A stretch of DNA of 64,000 nt from Bacteroidales bacterium UBA5371 (lineage in GTDB: Bacteria; Bacteroidota; Bacteroidia; Bacteroidales; P3), in NCBI GenBank assembly GCA_002407855.1, contig DHPF01000003.1, forward strand, positions 1 to 64,000, read 5' to 3'. A model generated the notes under the pieces. That model was not told the origin of the DNA. It was given only the letters and a program-made list of their open reading frames with translations, and searched no databases. Of the stretch, positions 8,602-16,692 are shown one piece after another. The position numbers were made by a program, and so were the translations under genes. Within the stretch, counting starts at the first letter, position 1, and the number at the start of each line of letters is the position of its first letter.

Positions 8602-9024
8602 TTAACCCTTGAATTCCATAGCATAATGTGCAATATTTGCTTCGTAGAATATTTCTCCGTATGGCTCAAAGTTCAACCTTTTATACAAGGGTAATGCTAA
8701 GATTTGAGAATGCAAAATGATAGGTTTATTACTCAAAAGTCTTATCTCTTCTATAACTGTTCTTACTAATTTAGTCCCAATCCCTTTATTCCTATACTCT
8801 AATAAAACTGCAACTCTTTCTATCTTAATCTTTGTTTCAAGTTCTCTCCATCGCATAGTACCAACGGGCTTATTACCTTTATAAATAAGATAATTTTCAG
8901 ATTTCACTCCATCCCAATCCTCTTCAAATGGAACGTTTTGTTCCTCAACAAAGACTTTAATCCTTATTCTCTTAGCCTCTTCAAGCAAGATTTCATTGTC
9001 GGAATTTATATGTATTACTTTCAT
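8602..9024 (-). CDS. GNAT family N-acetyltransferase
   Basis: This 140-residue protein is a complete Gcn5-type acetyltransferase of the ElaA/YjcF-like group. It begins with the FVEEQNVPFEEDWDG segment, has the IERVAVLLEYRNKGIGTKL acetyl-CoA-binding motif (about 69-87) and ends with LYKRLNFEPYGEIFYE. It transfers acetyl from acetyl-CoA to an unknown amine. Its ATG overlaps the stop of the upstream MATE transporter gene by 4 bp, so translation is probably coupled. Confidence 0.92.
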   Translation of the reverse strand: MKVIHINSDNEILLEEAKRIRIKVFVEEQNVPFEEDWDGVKSENYLIYKGNKPVGTMRWRELETKIKIERVAVLLEYRNKGIGTKLVRTVIEEIRLLSNKPIILHSQILALPLYKRLNFEPYGEIFYEANIAHYAMEFKG

Positions 9025-10331
9025 ATTTCTTTAATAAAAATTGTCTTATACGAAAATATAGCCATCAACAAACTGCGTCCTGCAAGGTAGGAAATAAAGG
9101 CTAACCATAGGGCAGTATTGCCTAAGTATTCTCCAAAACTAAGATATATAGCAAAGAAAACAGCGGTTGATATAAAGATAGCATTACGCATAATGGCAGT
9201 TTTTGTAAGTCCTATCAATATGCCATCATAAAGAAATGCAATGTATCCTGTAAGAGGTATGAGTAGCACAAAGAAGATATTCTCCTTAGCAGCCTTAATT
9301 ATATGCTCTTTGTCTGTAAGTATAGCAAGAAGGTTTTCGGAGAAGAAATAGTATAAAATGGTAAATATAAGACTGATTAATAGTCCCCAAATTAGAATAT
9401 ATTTTACGCTTTTACGAAGGTTAGTCTTGTCTTTTGCACCCCAATATTTACCACAAAGCGACTCAGAGGCGTAAGCAAAACCATCCATAAAATAAGAAAA
9501 TAGAGTGAATAACTGCATTAGAAGAGCATTTACAGCTAAGGTTGGGTAGGGCATTTTAGAGGATGCAAGGGTGAAATATGTTGTAACTAAAAGTAGGCAA
9601 GTTGTCCTTAGAAAGATGTCTGAATTTACTTTTATGAAAGCTTTTAGCTGAGTTTTAGTAAGGCTTATCTTAAGGTTAATGTGTTTTCTGAGCTTACCAT
9701 ACTTATAGTAAATTATAATTATTGTAAAAACCAGTCCAAAGTATTGGGCAATTAATGTTCCGTAAGCAACGCCTTCTATCTTCATATTATATTTCATTAC
9801 AAAGAGAAGACTAAATCCGATATTTAGAATATTTATAAGTATAGATATATACATAGGGGTCTTTGAGTCCTGCATCCCGATAAGCCACCCCTTTAATGAA
9901 TACATACAAAGGGTTGCAGGAGCTGCCCATACGAGTATAAAGAAGTAAGTTAGGGATAAACTTAGAACATTATTCCTATCTGCTATAAAGTATTGAGCTA
10001 AAAGTGATATGGGGTATTGTAAGAGTAGAATTAGAAGAGATATAATTAAAGAGATGATTATGCTTCTTGTAAGTATATGGATTGTCTCTTCTAAGTCTTT
10101 GGAGCCGTAGGCCTGGGCAGTAAAGCCACTTGTACCCATTCTAAGAAAACCGAAGTTCCAGTATAAGAAGTTAAAGATTGTGGTGCCTATTGCAATGGCT
10201 CCAATGTAATCTAATTGCGAATTTCCTGTGTCAAGATGTCCAACTATGGCTGTATCAACCATTCCCAAAAGCGGTACGGTGATATTAGTAATGATATTTG
10301 GTATGGCTAAACGAAGTATTCGCTTATTCAT
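9021..10331 (-). CDS. MATE family efflux transporter (DinF-like)
   Basis: The 436-residue protein has about twelve hydrophobic helices in two homologous halves. The first helix contains PLLGMVDTAIVGHL, typical of the DinF branch of MATE proteins. MATE proteins export drugs or metabolites in exchange for Na+ or H+. The gene is co-transcribed with the GNAT gene, which overlaps its stop, and follows the DUF4405 gene by 19 bp. The substrate is not predictable. Confidence 0.93.
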   Translation of the reverse strand: MNKRILRLAIPNIITNITVPLLGMVDTAIVGHLDTGNSQLDYIGAIAIGTTIFNFLYWNFGFLRMGTSGFTAQAYGSKDLEETIHILTRSIIISLIISLLILLLQYPISLLAQYFIADRNNVLSLSLTYFFILVWAAPATLCMYSLKGWLIGMQDSKTPMYISILINILNIGFSLLFVMKYNMKIEGVAYGTLIAQYFGLVFTIIIIYYKYGKLRKHINLKISLTKTQLKAFIKVNSDIFLRTTCLLLVTTYFTLASSKMPYPTLAVNALLMQLFTLFSYFMDGFAYASESLCGKYWGAKDKTNLRKSVKYILIWGLLISLIFTILYYFFSENLLAILTDKEHIIKAAKENIFFVLLIPLTGYIAFLYDGILIGLTKTAIMRNAIFISTAVFFAIYLSFGEYLGNTALWLAFISYLAGRSLLMAIFSYKTIFIKEI

Positions 10332-10350
10332 TCTTAGATTTTAGATTTGC

Positions 10351-11112
10351 TTAATCTGAGTTTTCTGAACAATGAGTCCTGGTCTTCTTAAAGAGTTTCT
10401 TAAAGTATGGAAGGTGCCAAAGTATATGTATTATAGCAATTATTGTCATAGCAATACCAAATTCAACATGGAGTTTTAGGTTGGTTAAGTAGATTGAGTG
10501 GAATAATCCATAGTTAAGTTGTATTACTAAAACAAATCCTAAAAGACAGGACATTAGGAATGTGATAAGTAAAAGGACATTCCACACTCTTCGGTGAACG
10601 AACTTTCTTATCTTACCAAGCTTGACTAATGTCATTGTAAATAGGTAAACTACGAGAGTTAGAATAGATATTCCTATAAGGCGATATGGATTTTTTGTGT
10701 TGGTCTTCTTTGTATTAGTATTTTCTTTGTCAATAATTATCAGTTCTTCTATGGGAGCTTCTATGGTTTGAGGTTCTTCTGCTTCAAGGAGAGCTTCTTC
10801 TGAGTCGGTACTGTTTTTTTCAGACTCTGCATTAGCTTCTTTTAGATTCAAGGTGTTTTTTTCTTCTTTTTGCTCATCCTTAGTCTTGGTGTTTTTGGTA
10901 TCAAGTTGAGGTTTTGGTTCTTGTGTATCTTGTGTTTTATCTTCGCTTACTGTGTTTTCTTGGGGTATATCACAAAACCCATCCCCATCTTCATCAATAA
11001 AACGTCCACATTCCCCATGGCAATTAACCAATCCTCTGGGGCATTGTGCTTGTGAGTTAATGCCTGTTAATAAGGCGATAAATATTAATGTTATTGTTAA
11101 GATATTCTTCAT
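10351..11112 (-). CDS. Membrane protein with Cys-rich calcium-loop-like N-terminus and DUF4405-like helices
   Basis: A signal peptide (1-22) is followed by a short module, CPRGLVNCHGECGRFIDEDG and onward, which combines four cysteines with a DxDxDGxCD loop resembling an EF-hand. A low-complexity Glu/Lys/Thr linker of about 100 residues follows. Then come four hydrophobic helices (about 145-245) with histidines in the FHSIY, LKLHVEF and IIHILWHL positions, which look like haem or metal ligands. The helices resemble DUF4405/cytochrome-b-like membrane proteins; similar Cys/Asp modules occur in Bacteroidota flavin- and Fe-S-linked membrane proteins. A redox role is inferred only. Confidence 0.65.
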   Translation of the reverse strand: MKNILTITLIFIALLTGINSQAQCPRGLVNCHGECGRFIDEDGDGFCDIPQENTVSEDKTQDTQEPKPQLDTKNTKTKDEQKEEKNTLNLKEANAESEKNSTDSEEALLEAEEPQTIEAPIEELIIIDKENTNTKKTNTKNPYRLIGISILTLVVYLFTMTLVKLGKIRKFVHRRVWNVLLLITFLMSCLLGFVLVIQLNYGLFHSIYLTNLKLHVEFGIAMTIIAIIHILWHLPYFKKLFKKTRTHCSENSD

Positions 11113-11147
11113 TTAGCTATGGTTGTTTTTTTGAATTTATTGGTTTG

Positions 11148-11155
11148 CAAAGTTA
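11148..11155 (-). promoter_or_regulatory. -7 box upstream of the DUF4405/MATE/GNAT genes
   Basis: The minus strand reads TAACTTTG followed by C, matching TAnnTTTG, 35 bp before the ATG at 11112. It is the only good box ahead of this three-gene minus-strand set. Confidence 0.5.
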
Positions 11156-11227
11156 AGAATAACTTTCCTTTATTTTGTATTTAATAGTATAAAAATAAGA
11201 TTTAACAAGTATTAAGTCTTATTTTTA

Positions 11228-11235
11228 TATCTTTG
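11228..11235 (+). promoter_or_regulatory. -7 box for comF
   Basis: TATCTTTG followed by C is a perfect TAnnTTTG box. It overlaps an upstream TTG codon at 11233 and so rules that codon out as a start, leaving the ATG at 11254. Confidence 0.6.
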
Positions 11236-11253
11236 CTAAGTAAAACCTATTGT

Positions 11254-11946
11254 ATGTTTAAGTTTTTCTATTCATTATTAGATGTTCTCTTGCCTCGCTA
11301 TTGTTATGGATGCAAGCAAGTTTTAGTCTTAGGCGAGAAGGTCTTGTGTTCTAATTGTTTTGTTGAACTAAGCAGAACTATGAATCATTTTAACAAAAAT
11401 AACGACTTAGTAAACAATATATCTATCAATTTTCCCATAAAGCATGCAGTAGCGTTTATCAATTATGATACTAATTCTCTTTCGAGTCATCTTATTCATA
11501 AGTTTAAGTATAACGATGATATTATTATAGGAAAATATCTAACTAATCTTTTTTGTAATGAGCTTAAAGATAAGGTTTGGATTAAGGAGATAGACTATGT
11601 AATTGCTCTGCCTTTACATAGGATAAGAAAGGCTACAAGAGGGTATAATCAGTCTGAAATTATTGCCAAAGAGATTGGAAAACGCTTCAATATAGAGCAT
11701 AGAACAGACTGTGTTAAAAGGATTAAGTACAACAAAAGTCAAACAAAGATGAGTAAAGAGGGAAGATGGAAGAATGTAGAGAATATATTTGCTCTAAGAA
11801 ATGCTTCCTTACTGGAAGGAAAACATATCTTACTTGTTGATGACTTGGTTACAACAGGAGCATCGTTAAACTCTTGTATTAAAACCCTCTCTACAATTAA
11901 AGATATTCAAATATCTGTTTTGGTACTTGGTAAAACAATTATATGA
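11254..11946 (+). CDS. comF: ComF family phosphoribosyltransferase-like protein
   Basis: The N-terminus carries a four-cysteine zinc module (C17, C20, C32, C35). A type I phosphoribosyltransferase fold follows, with the PRPP loop ILLVDDLVTTGAS near the C-terminus. ComF proteins support natural transformation in some bacteria by acting on internalised single-stranded DNA with primosomal proteins; in Bacteroidota the role is untested. The ATG at 11254 gives 230 residues and fits the promoter box at 11228-11235. The gene is single and converges with the AI-2E transporter gene. Confidence 0.9.
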   Translation: MFKFFYSLLDVLLPRYCYGCKQVLVLGEKVLCSNCFVELSRTMNHFNKNNDLVNNISINFPIKHAVAFINYDTNSLSSHLIHKFKYNDDIIIGKYLTNLFCNELKDKVWIKEIDYVIALPLHRIRKATRGYNQSEIIAKEIGKRFNIEHRTDCVKRIKYNKSQTKMSKEGRWKNVENIFALRNASLLEGKHILLVDDLVTTGASLNSCIKTLSTIKDIQISVLVLGKTII

Positions 11947-11961
11947 TATTTTGTGTGTGCT

Positions 11962-13071
11962 TTAAGGTTTATTGATGGGCTTTTTGCCCATTATAGATTT
12001 AATATTAAGAGGTTTTATAGGTTCATCACCCAGCAAAAATCCCCAAGGCTTTAAGTTCTCTATATTATCAAAAATTAGTTTCATTATTGCCAAAAGAGGA
12101 ATGGATAAAAACATTCCCGCAATTCCCCATAAGGCATTACCAGCAAGTACAATTATTATTGAGAAAAAAGCATTTATTTTAACTTGTGAGGATACTATCT
12201 TTGGCATTATTATATAGTTGTCTAAGAGCTGAACTATCATAAAAACAATTAGTACATATATGGAATACCACATTGAAGGCATAGTTACTAAGGCAATTAG
12301 CATTGTTAGAACAACAGCAATAAGCCCTCCTAAATAAGGAATTATATTTAATAAAGCTCCTATAACTCCAAGCAATATGGCATATTCTATCCCCACAATT
12401 AAAAGCCCAACGGAATTAAGTACTGCAACAATAATCAATTCAAGAATTAATCCTAAGAGATACCTCTGAACCAAGACCTTTATTTTGGATATTACTTCAT
12501 TTACTTTTTCTTGGTCATATTTTGCAAATAACATTCTAACAAATGTAAGGAAGTGTTTTTTGTAAAATAGGATTAAAAAGACATATACAGGAATTAGTAT
12601 TAGAGAAAATATTGAATTTCCAAATGAAAATATTGTTTTACCTATAACAAAACTATTGTTTTCCAGAAGGTTCTTGCTTTTATCGGCAATCCATTTATAG
12701 ATAGATGTTTTATCTATGTTTATGTATGAAGATATAAAGTTTATTGTGTCGTTTAAAAGGATTGAAAACTTATCTATTAGTAAAGGAAACCATTCAGAAA
12801 AGCCGCTAAGTTGCCATATAATAAAGAAACTTAATGCTAAAATTATAGCTATTGCTATTAGCATAGTGAAAGTGATTGACCAAAACTTATTTATCTTTAT
12901 TCTTTTGAAGAAAGATGCCAAAGGGTCAAGCATTATTGCAAATATAATAGAGAAAATTATTGGCAGCAATATACTTTGCAAAATGTATAATGCCCATACA
13001 AGAAAAAATAAACCCACTATCAATAAACTAATTCTTAGATAGTATGGTTTTGAAGCAAGTTTCTCAATCAT
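11962..13071 (-). CDS. AI-2E family transporter (PerM/YdiK-like)
   Basis: This 369-residue membrane protein has about eight helices in the usual 2+6 arrangement of the AI-2E/PerM family, with the glycine-rich segment GVIGALLNIIPYLGGLIAVV near the middle and DNYIIMPKIV later. Members have been tied to AI-2 export, Na+ or acid tolerance, and simple permease activity, so the substrate is open. It is the last gene of a five-gene minus-strand cluster, 12 bp after the preceding gene. Confidence 0.9.
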   Translation of the reverse strand: MIEKLASKPYYLRISLLIVGLFFLVWALYILQSILLPIIFSIIFAIMLDPLASFFKRIKINKFWSITFTMLIAIAIILALSFFIIWQLSGFSEWFPLLIDKFSILLNDTINFISSYINIDKTSIYKWIADKSKNLLENNSFVIGKTIFSFGNSIFSLILIPVYVFLILFYKKHFLTFVRMLFAKYDQEKVNEVISKIKVLVQRYLLGLILELIIVAVLNSVGLLIVGIEYAILLGVIGALLNIIPYLGGLIAVVLTMLIALVTMPSMWYSIYVLIVFMIVQLLDNYIIMPKIVSSQVKINAFFSIIIVLAGNALWGIAGMFLSIPLLAIMKLIFDNIENLKPWGFLLGDEPIKPLNIKSIMGKKPINKP

Positions 13072-13083
13072 AACTTTGGTTGT

Positions 13084-13479
13084 TTATGATTTTTTCTTTT
13101 TTAGAAGTGATTTGAGTAATAATGCACCCATAATCTTAAAAGGAGTTGGTTTTTTAAGAATATATCCCATGATTATATTCTCTAATATTTCTCCCATGAT
13201 ACCAGATTTTTCGTTAGAAGCTTCATTTGAAGAGGATTTCTTTTCTTTCTTATTATAAAATGAAGGGAATATACCTCCTAAAAGAGAGGAGAAAACACTA
13301 TTTCCTCCTTGAAAGCCAATACTAAATTCTTTAATAGCAGACTTGATAATATTAACCAAACTAAATGTTTGATAGAGTTCAACAAAACTGCCTTTAACTC
13401 TATTGGCATCTGCCTTTTGTTTTTCTTCCAAGAGCTTAATAGCTTTTTTAAGCTCAGAGGCTGAATTTATCTTTTGCAT
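13084..13479 (-). CDS. Conserved-looking hypothetical protein, 131 aa
   Basis: I do not recognise a named domain. The first 30 residues are a charged helix (ELKKAIKLLEEKQ). A middle part contains a glycine-rich stretch, FQGGNSVFSSLLGGIFPSFY, and the last third has short hydrophobic segments ending in a poly-lysine tail. It sits between the holin-like gene (14 bp away) and the AI-2E gene (12 bp away), which suggests an envelope-related role shared with those neighbours. Proteins in this position beside YtxH and holin-like genes are usually small membrane-associated stress proteins; that is inference. Confidence 0.7.
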   Translation of the reverse strand: MQKINSASELKKAIKLLEEKQKADANRVKGSFVELYQTFSLVNIIKSAIKEFSIGFQGGNSVFSSLLGGIFPSFYNKKEKKSSSNEASNEKSGIMGEILENIIMGYILKKPTPFKIMGALLLKSLLKKKKS

Positions 13480-13493
13480 AAAACATAAAGTTG

Positions 13494-13856
13494 TTAATCT
13501 TGATTCTGCTGCTCTGCCTTAAAGATACTCCTTATTATAGAATCGTTTAGAGCATTCTTTATTCTTTTTCTGAAAAACACTCCAACTATTAGGCTAACAA
13601 GCATATAAAATCCTCCTACAATAAAAAAACCATAATAGATTTTACCCAAAATATCTCCAAGCCAAAATGCTATTGCCAAATTTAAGAACAAAAGAAATGA
13701 TGCTACAAGCAAGATAGTAATGATAAGAGGTACAACTGATGCAGCTCCACTTGCAAGAATATCAATTGCCTTTAATTTAAGTAATTCCAAAGTGGATTTA
13801 CCATAATTTGTAGCCTCATCAATTAAGTTCTCAACGTTCTTAATATTTTCTTCCAT
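13494..13856 (-). CDS. Phage-holin-like membrane protein (YqjE/holin superfamily 6 type)
   Basis: The 120-residue protein has an amphipathic N-terminal helix, two long transmembrane helices (about 36-65 and 72-95), a basic patch (RKRIKN) and a short cytoplasmic tail. This layout matches the YqjE/putative holin group that accompanies YtxH and ElaB-like proteins. Despite the family name these chromosomal proteins are not lysis holins. It lies between the YtxH-like and 131-aa genes with short gaps, so it is part of one transcript. Confidence 0.8.
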   Translation of the reverse strand: MEENIKNVENLIDEATNYGKSTLELLKLKAIDILASGAASVVPLIITILLVASFLLFLNLAIAFWLGDILGKIYYGFFIVGGFYMLVSLIVGVFFRKRIKNALNDSIIRSIFKAEQQNQD

Positions 13857-13897
13857 AAAATTGGACTAAATTAATAATAAGAATATTTCCTAATAAA

Positions 13898-14143
13898 CTA
13901 CTCTTTCTCTTGTTCGGCTTCGTCTTTCATATCTTCAATATCCTCTTTCATCTTATCAAACTTTGAGGATACATCATCAATAAAATCATCAAGCTTATCT
14001 TTGATTGAGTCTATACCTTCTTTGGTTTTCTTAGAAATTTTCTTTCTTGTGTTTGAACCTTTGTCAGGTGCAAATAAAATTCCTAATAATGCACCAGCAG
14101 CCGCTCCTGCCAATACGCCTAATACAATTTTCCCTTTTGACAT
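13898..14143 (-). CDS. YtxH domain-containing protein
   Basis: This 81-residue protein begins with a glycine/alanine-rich membrane helix (VLGVLAGAAAGALLGILFAP) followed by the DKGSNTRKKI signature of YtxH. The rest is a highly charged amphipathic helix rich in Lys, Asp and Glu. YtxH proteins are general-stress membrane proteins of unknown biochemistry. It starts a run of small envelope genes leading into the AI-2E transporter. Confidence 0.9.
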   Translation of the reverse strand: MSKGKIVLGVLAGAAAGALLGILFAPDKGSNTRKKISKKTKEGIDSIKDKLDDFIDDVSSKFDKMKEDIEDMKDEAEQEKE

Positions 14144-14190
14144 AATACAAAAACTTTTAAATGATTAAACAAAATAGGATAAGAAACCTC

Positions 14191-14343
14191 TTAAAGTTTC
14201 TTCCCTCTAATAATACGTAATAAAACTACAATGATTGCAACAACCAATAGGACATGGATAAACCATCCTAAGTTGAAAGCAAATGCTCCAACAGCCCATC
14301 CTATTATTAGGATAACAGCTATAATGTAAAGTAAATTTCCCAT
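14191..14343 (-). CDS. Small two-helix membrane protein, lmo0937/DUF5670 family (50 aa)
   Basis: The minus strand encodes a 50-residue peptide beginning MGNLLYIIAVILIIGWAVG and ending RIIRGKKL, with a stop at 14191-14193. Two hydrophobic helices joined by AFNLGWFIH are diagnostic of the lmo0937/DUF5670 family, small stress-associated membrane proteins often next to YtxH genes. It lies 47 bp upstream of the YtxH gene on the same strand and is probably the first gene of that operon. It is easily missed because of its length. Confidence 0.85.
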   Translation of the reverse strand: MGNLLYIIAVILIIGWAVGAFAFNLGWFIHVLLVVAIIVVLLRIIRGKKL

Positions 14344-14450
14344 AAGATTTGATTTTTTAAAATTAATAATACTTGTTTATGTATAATTAACGATATAATT
14401 TTAAATTTATTTTTATTTTTTTGAAATAAGAATCCAAAAAATTAAATCTT

Positions 14451-14525
14451 TATTCTAAATTTTTCTCTTTTGATTCTAATTTATTGTCTTTTGATTCTAA
14501 TTTTCTCTCTTCAAATGCCAATTTT
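14451..14525. repeat. 21-bp-period intergenic array, locus 2 (reverse orientation)
   Basis: Units TATTCTAAAT, GATTCTAATT, GATTCTAATT and AATGCCAATT begin at 14451, 14472, 14493 and 14514, exactly 21 bp apart, with CTTTT before the central two. The orientation is the complement of locus 1. It lies in the 359-bp divergent gap between the small membrane protein gene and yebC. Confidence 0.85.
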
Positions 14526-14638
14526 TTTTACATCTTATGATAAACTGAAAAAATCTATTATAGTATTGAATATTCGGGCAATTAGGTGCCAGAAAATAAA
14601 TTCGTAGTCTAAATTAATGGTTTTTGAAGTAAAAATAG

Positions 14639-14646
14639 TAAATTTG
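14639..14646 (+). promoter_or_regulatory. -7 box for yebC
   Basis: TAAATTTG followed by C matches TAnnTTTG, 56 bp before the yebC start. A TTTG lies at 14623-14626, but the 12-bp spacing is too short for a normal -33 element. Confidence 0.5.
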
Positions 14647-14702
14647 CAATCTCATTTTATGAGCATTCACTTAGTTTTAATCTAAATTTAATTTGAAGAA
14701 AT

Positions 14703-15419
14703 ATGGGAAGAGCATTTGAATTTCGTAAGGCAAGAAAATTTAAACGTTGGGGTAATATGGCAAGAGTATTTACTCGTTTGGGACGTGAAATAGAAATGGC
14801 GGTAAAATCAGCAGGAGCCGACCCATCAACAAATTCTAAACTCAGACTTTTAATTCAGACTGCCAGAACAGAAAATATGCCTAAGGACAATGTGGAAAGG
14901 GCTATAAAAAGAGCTATATCTAAGGATACGGCCGACTATAAAGAAGTTGTTTATGAAGGTTATGCTCCGCACGGAGTTGCTTTGGTTATTGAAACAGCAA
15001 CTGATAATCCTACAAGAACAGTTGCTAATGTGAGAAGTTATTTTAATAAATTAGGAGGTTCTTTGGGAACTACTGGTATGTGTGATTTTCTTTTTGATCG
15101 TCAATGCAATTTTACTGTTGTTCCAAAGGAAGGAATTGATTTGGAAGAGTTGGAACTTGAATTAATTGATTTTGGGGTTGAGGATTGCTTTTTAGAAGAA
15201 GATGAAATACATATATATGCTCCTTTTTCTAATTTTGGACCTATTCAAAAATATTTAGAAGAAAATAATTTTGAAATCAAAACATTTAAGTTTGAACGTA
15301 TTCCTAACGATTTAAAAGTTTTAAATGAAGAGGAGCAGAAAGAAGTTGAAAAGCTCTTGGAAAAAATGGAAGAAGATGATGATGTTGTGAATGTTTTTCA
15401 TAATATGAAGCAGGAATAG
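14703..15419 (+). CDS. yebC: YebC/PmpR family regulator (probable translation factor)
   Basis: The 238-residue protein spans all three YebC domains. It opens with the family signature MGRAFEFRKARKFKRWGNMA, has NARLR-like central segments (AGADPSTNSKLRLLIQ and PKDNVERAIKRA), and ends in an acidic tail. YebC proteins are cytosolic. They were annotated as transcriptional regulators, and recent work in other bacteria links them to relief of ribosome stalling at proline runs. It starts a plus-strand run of housekeeping genes; the next gene is 58 bp away. Confidence 0.95.
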   Translation: MGRAFEFRKARKFKRWGNMARVFTRLGREIEMAVKSAGADPSTNSKLRLLIQTARTENMPKDNVERAIKRAISKDTADYKEVVYEGYAPHGVALVIETATDNPTRTVANVRSYFNKLGGSLGTTGMCDFLFDRQCNFTVVPKEGIDLEELELELIDFGVEDCFLEEDEIHIYAPFSNFGPIQKYLEENNFEIKTFKFERIPNDLKVLNEEEQKEVEKLLEKMEEDDDVVNVFHNMKQE

Positions 15420-15477
15420 TTCTCTTACACAAGACAACAAAACCTAATTATTCAACACATCCCTCATAAAGAAGTAT

Positions 15478-15936
15478 ATGAATAAAATAGTAGATAAATA
15501 CAAATTACAAAAGGGATACTCTCCAACTATTTTTATGAAAATAGTGTTGGTTATCTGTATATTAGTTTATTCTATTATTACTTTAACTAATCTTTTTATA
15601 GGTATTTTTAATGGTATAAGTCAAGATATTCTATCTTCAGATATTCTTCCAAGTAGTTTCTTCTTTTATAAGCATAAGATGTTGGACATCATACAAACTA
15701 ATAGTAATTTCTTTATTTTGATGGGATTAATTGGGGCTGGTATTGTTACGGGTCTTGTTATAATGTATAGGGGGTTTACTACTGGATATTATATTTTTGT
15801 GGTTGCAGTAGTTCTTAATATTATTCTTCCTATTATGTTTTTTGGGAAGTCTGCTATTGCCGTAGGCGATATAATGATTCTTGTTTTTCTATTAATCTTC
15901 TTCTTTGTTAATATCATATCGCACCAAAATAAATAG
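15478..15936 (+). CDS. Hypothetical four-helix membrane protein
   Basis: The 152-residue protein has a short basic N-terminus and four hydrophobic helices (about 20-45, 75-97, 102-122 and 128-148), separated by a soluble loop of about 30 residues after helix 1. No catalytic or ligand motif is visible and I do not recognise the family. It lies between yebC and the methylase gene on the same strand. The methylase has its own promoter box inside the gap, so co-transcription stops being certain here. Confidence 0.7.
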   Translation: MNKIVDKYKLQKGYSPTIFMKIVLVICILVYSIITLTNLFIGIFNGISQDILSSDILPSSFFFYKHKMLDIIQTNSNFFILMGLIGAGIVTGLVIMYRGFTTGYYIFVVAVVLNIILPIMFFGKSAIAVGDIMILVFLLIFFFVNIISHQNK

Positions 15937-15943
15937 TTTTTAT

Positions 15944-15951
15944 TACCTTTG
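15944..15951 (+). promoter_or_regulatory. -7 box for the RsmI-like gene
   Basis: TACCTTTG followed by C is a consensus TAnnTTTG box 9 bp before the ATG at 15960. Transcription would start at about 15957-15960. The message would be leaderless at that ATG, or would use the in-frame ATG at 15981. Confidence 0.6.
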
Positions 15952-15959
15952 CATTTGAT

Positions 15960-16688
15960 ATGAGTGCAACTAAGTTTGATATGGGTAGTGCTAAATTATA
16001 CCTTTTCCCTACACCAATTGCTGATAATGGGTTAGAGTATTCTCTTCCTGCTATTAATTTAAGGCTTTTGCAAGAGTGCAATTGTTTTATTGTGGAAGAC
16101 TTACGCTCGGCAAGAAGGTTTTTAAAAAAGGCTGGTTACACAAAAGATTTTGAGCAAGTGGAGTTTCTCCTACTTAATGAACATACTAAGATAGAGGAGA
16201 TAGAAAATTATTTAAACCCTATCTTTGAAGGAAGAAATATAGGACTTATGTCTGAGGCAGGGCTTCCTTGTGTTGCTGACCCAGGTTCTATGGTTGTTAG
16301 TATGGCCCAAAGAAAAGGAATTAAGGTTGTGCCGCTTGTGGGAGCTTCTTCTCTTATGATGTCTCTTATGGCTTCGGGTTTTAATGGTCAGAACTTTGCT
16401 TTTTTGGGTTATTTGCCAGTTGATAAGGTTTTAAGAGTAAAGAAAATTAAAGAACTTGAAAGCTTGGCTTATAAGTTTAACCAAACTCAAATATTTATTG
16501 AGGCTCCATATAGGAATAACCAAATGTTAGAGAGTTTGATTGAAAGTCTTCATCCTAATACTTTACTTTGTATTGGAGCTGATATTTCAATGCCAACAGA
16601 ACAAATAATAACTAAAAAGGTTAGTTCTTGGAAACAAACTAAGCTTGACCTTAATAAGAGAAATACTGTTTTTTTGATTTATAAGTAA
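15960..16688 (+). CDS. SAM-dependent methyltransferase of the RsmI/tetrapyrrole methylase fold
   Basis: The 242-residue protein follows the two-domain TP-methylase fold. It has KLYLFPTPIADN at the start, the FIVEDLRSARRFLKKAG segment, GLMSEAGLPCVADPG as the SAM-binding loop, and VPLVGASSLMMSLMASG. This resembles RsmI, which methylates the 2'-O of C1402 in 16S rRNA. It belongs to the shorter Bacteroidota paralogue group, so the substrate is uncertain. The start at 15960 is so close to the promoter box that the ATG at 15981 (residue 8) may be the true start. rarA begins 4 bp after the stop. Confidence 0.88.
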   Translation: MSATKFDMGSAKLYLFPTPIADNGLEYSLPAINLRLLQECNCFIVEDLRSARRFLKKAGYTKDFEQVEFLLLNEHTKIEEIENYLNPIFEGRNIGLMSEAGLPCVADPGSMVVSMAQRKGIKVVPLVGASSLMMSLMASGFNGQNFAFLGYLPVDKVLRVKKIKELESLAYKFNQTQIFIEAPYRNNQMLESLIESLHPNTLLCIGADISMPTEQIITKKVSSWKQTKLDLNKRNTVFLIYK

Positions 16689-16692
16689 GTTT

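Noticed and set aside
13494..14143. Prophage holin and lysis region
   Set aside because: The holin-like protein sits with YtxH and lmo0937-type stress proteins and an AI-2E transporter, a normal chromosomal cluster without phage genes.
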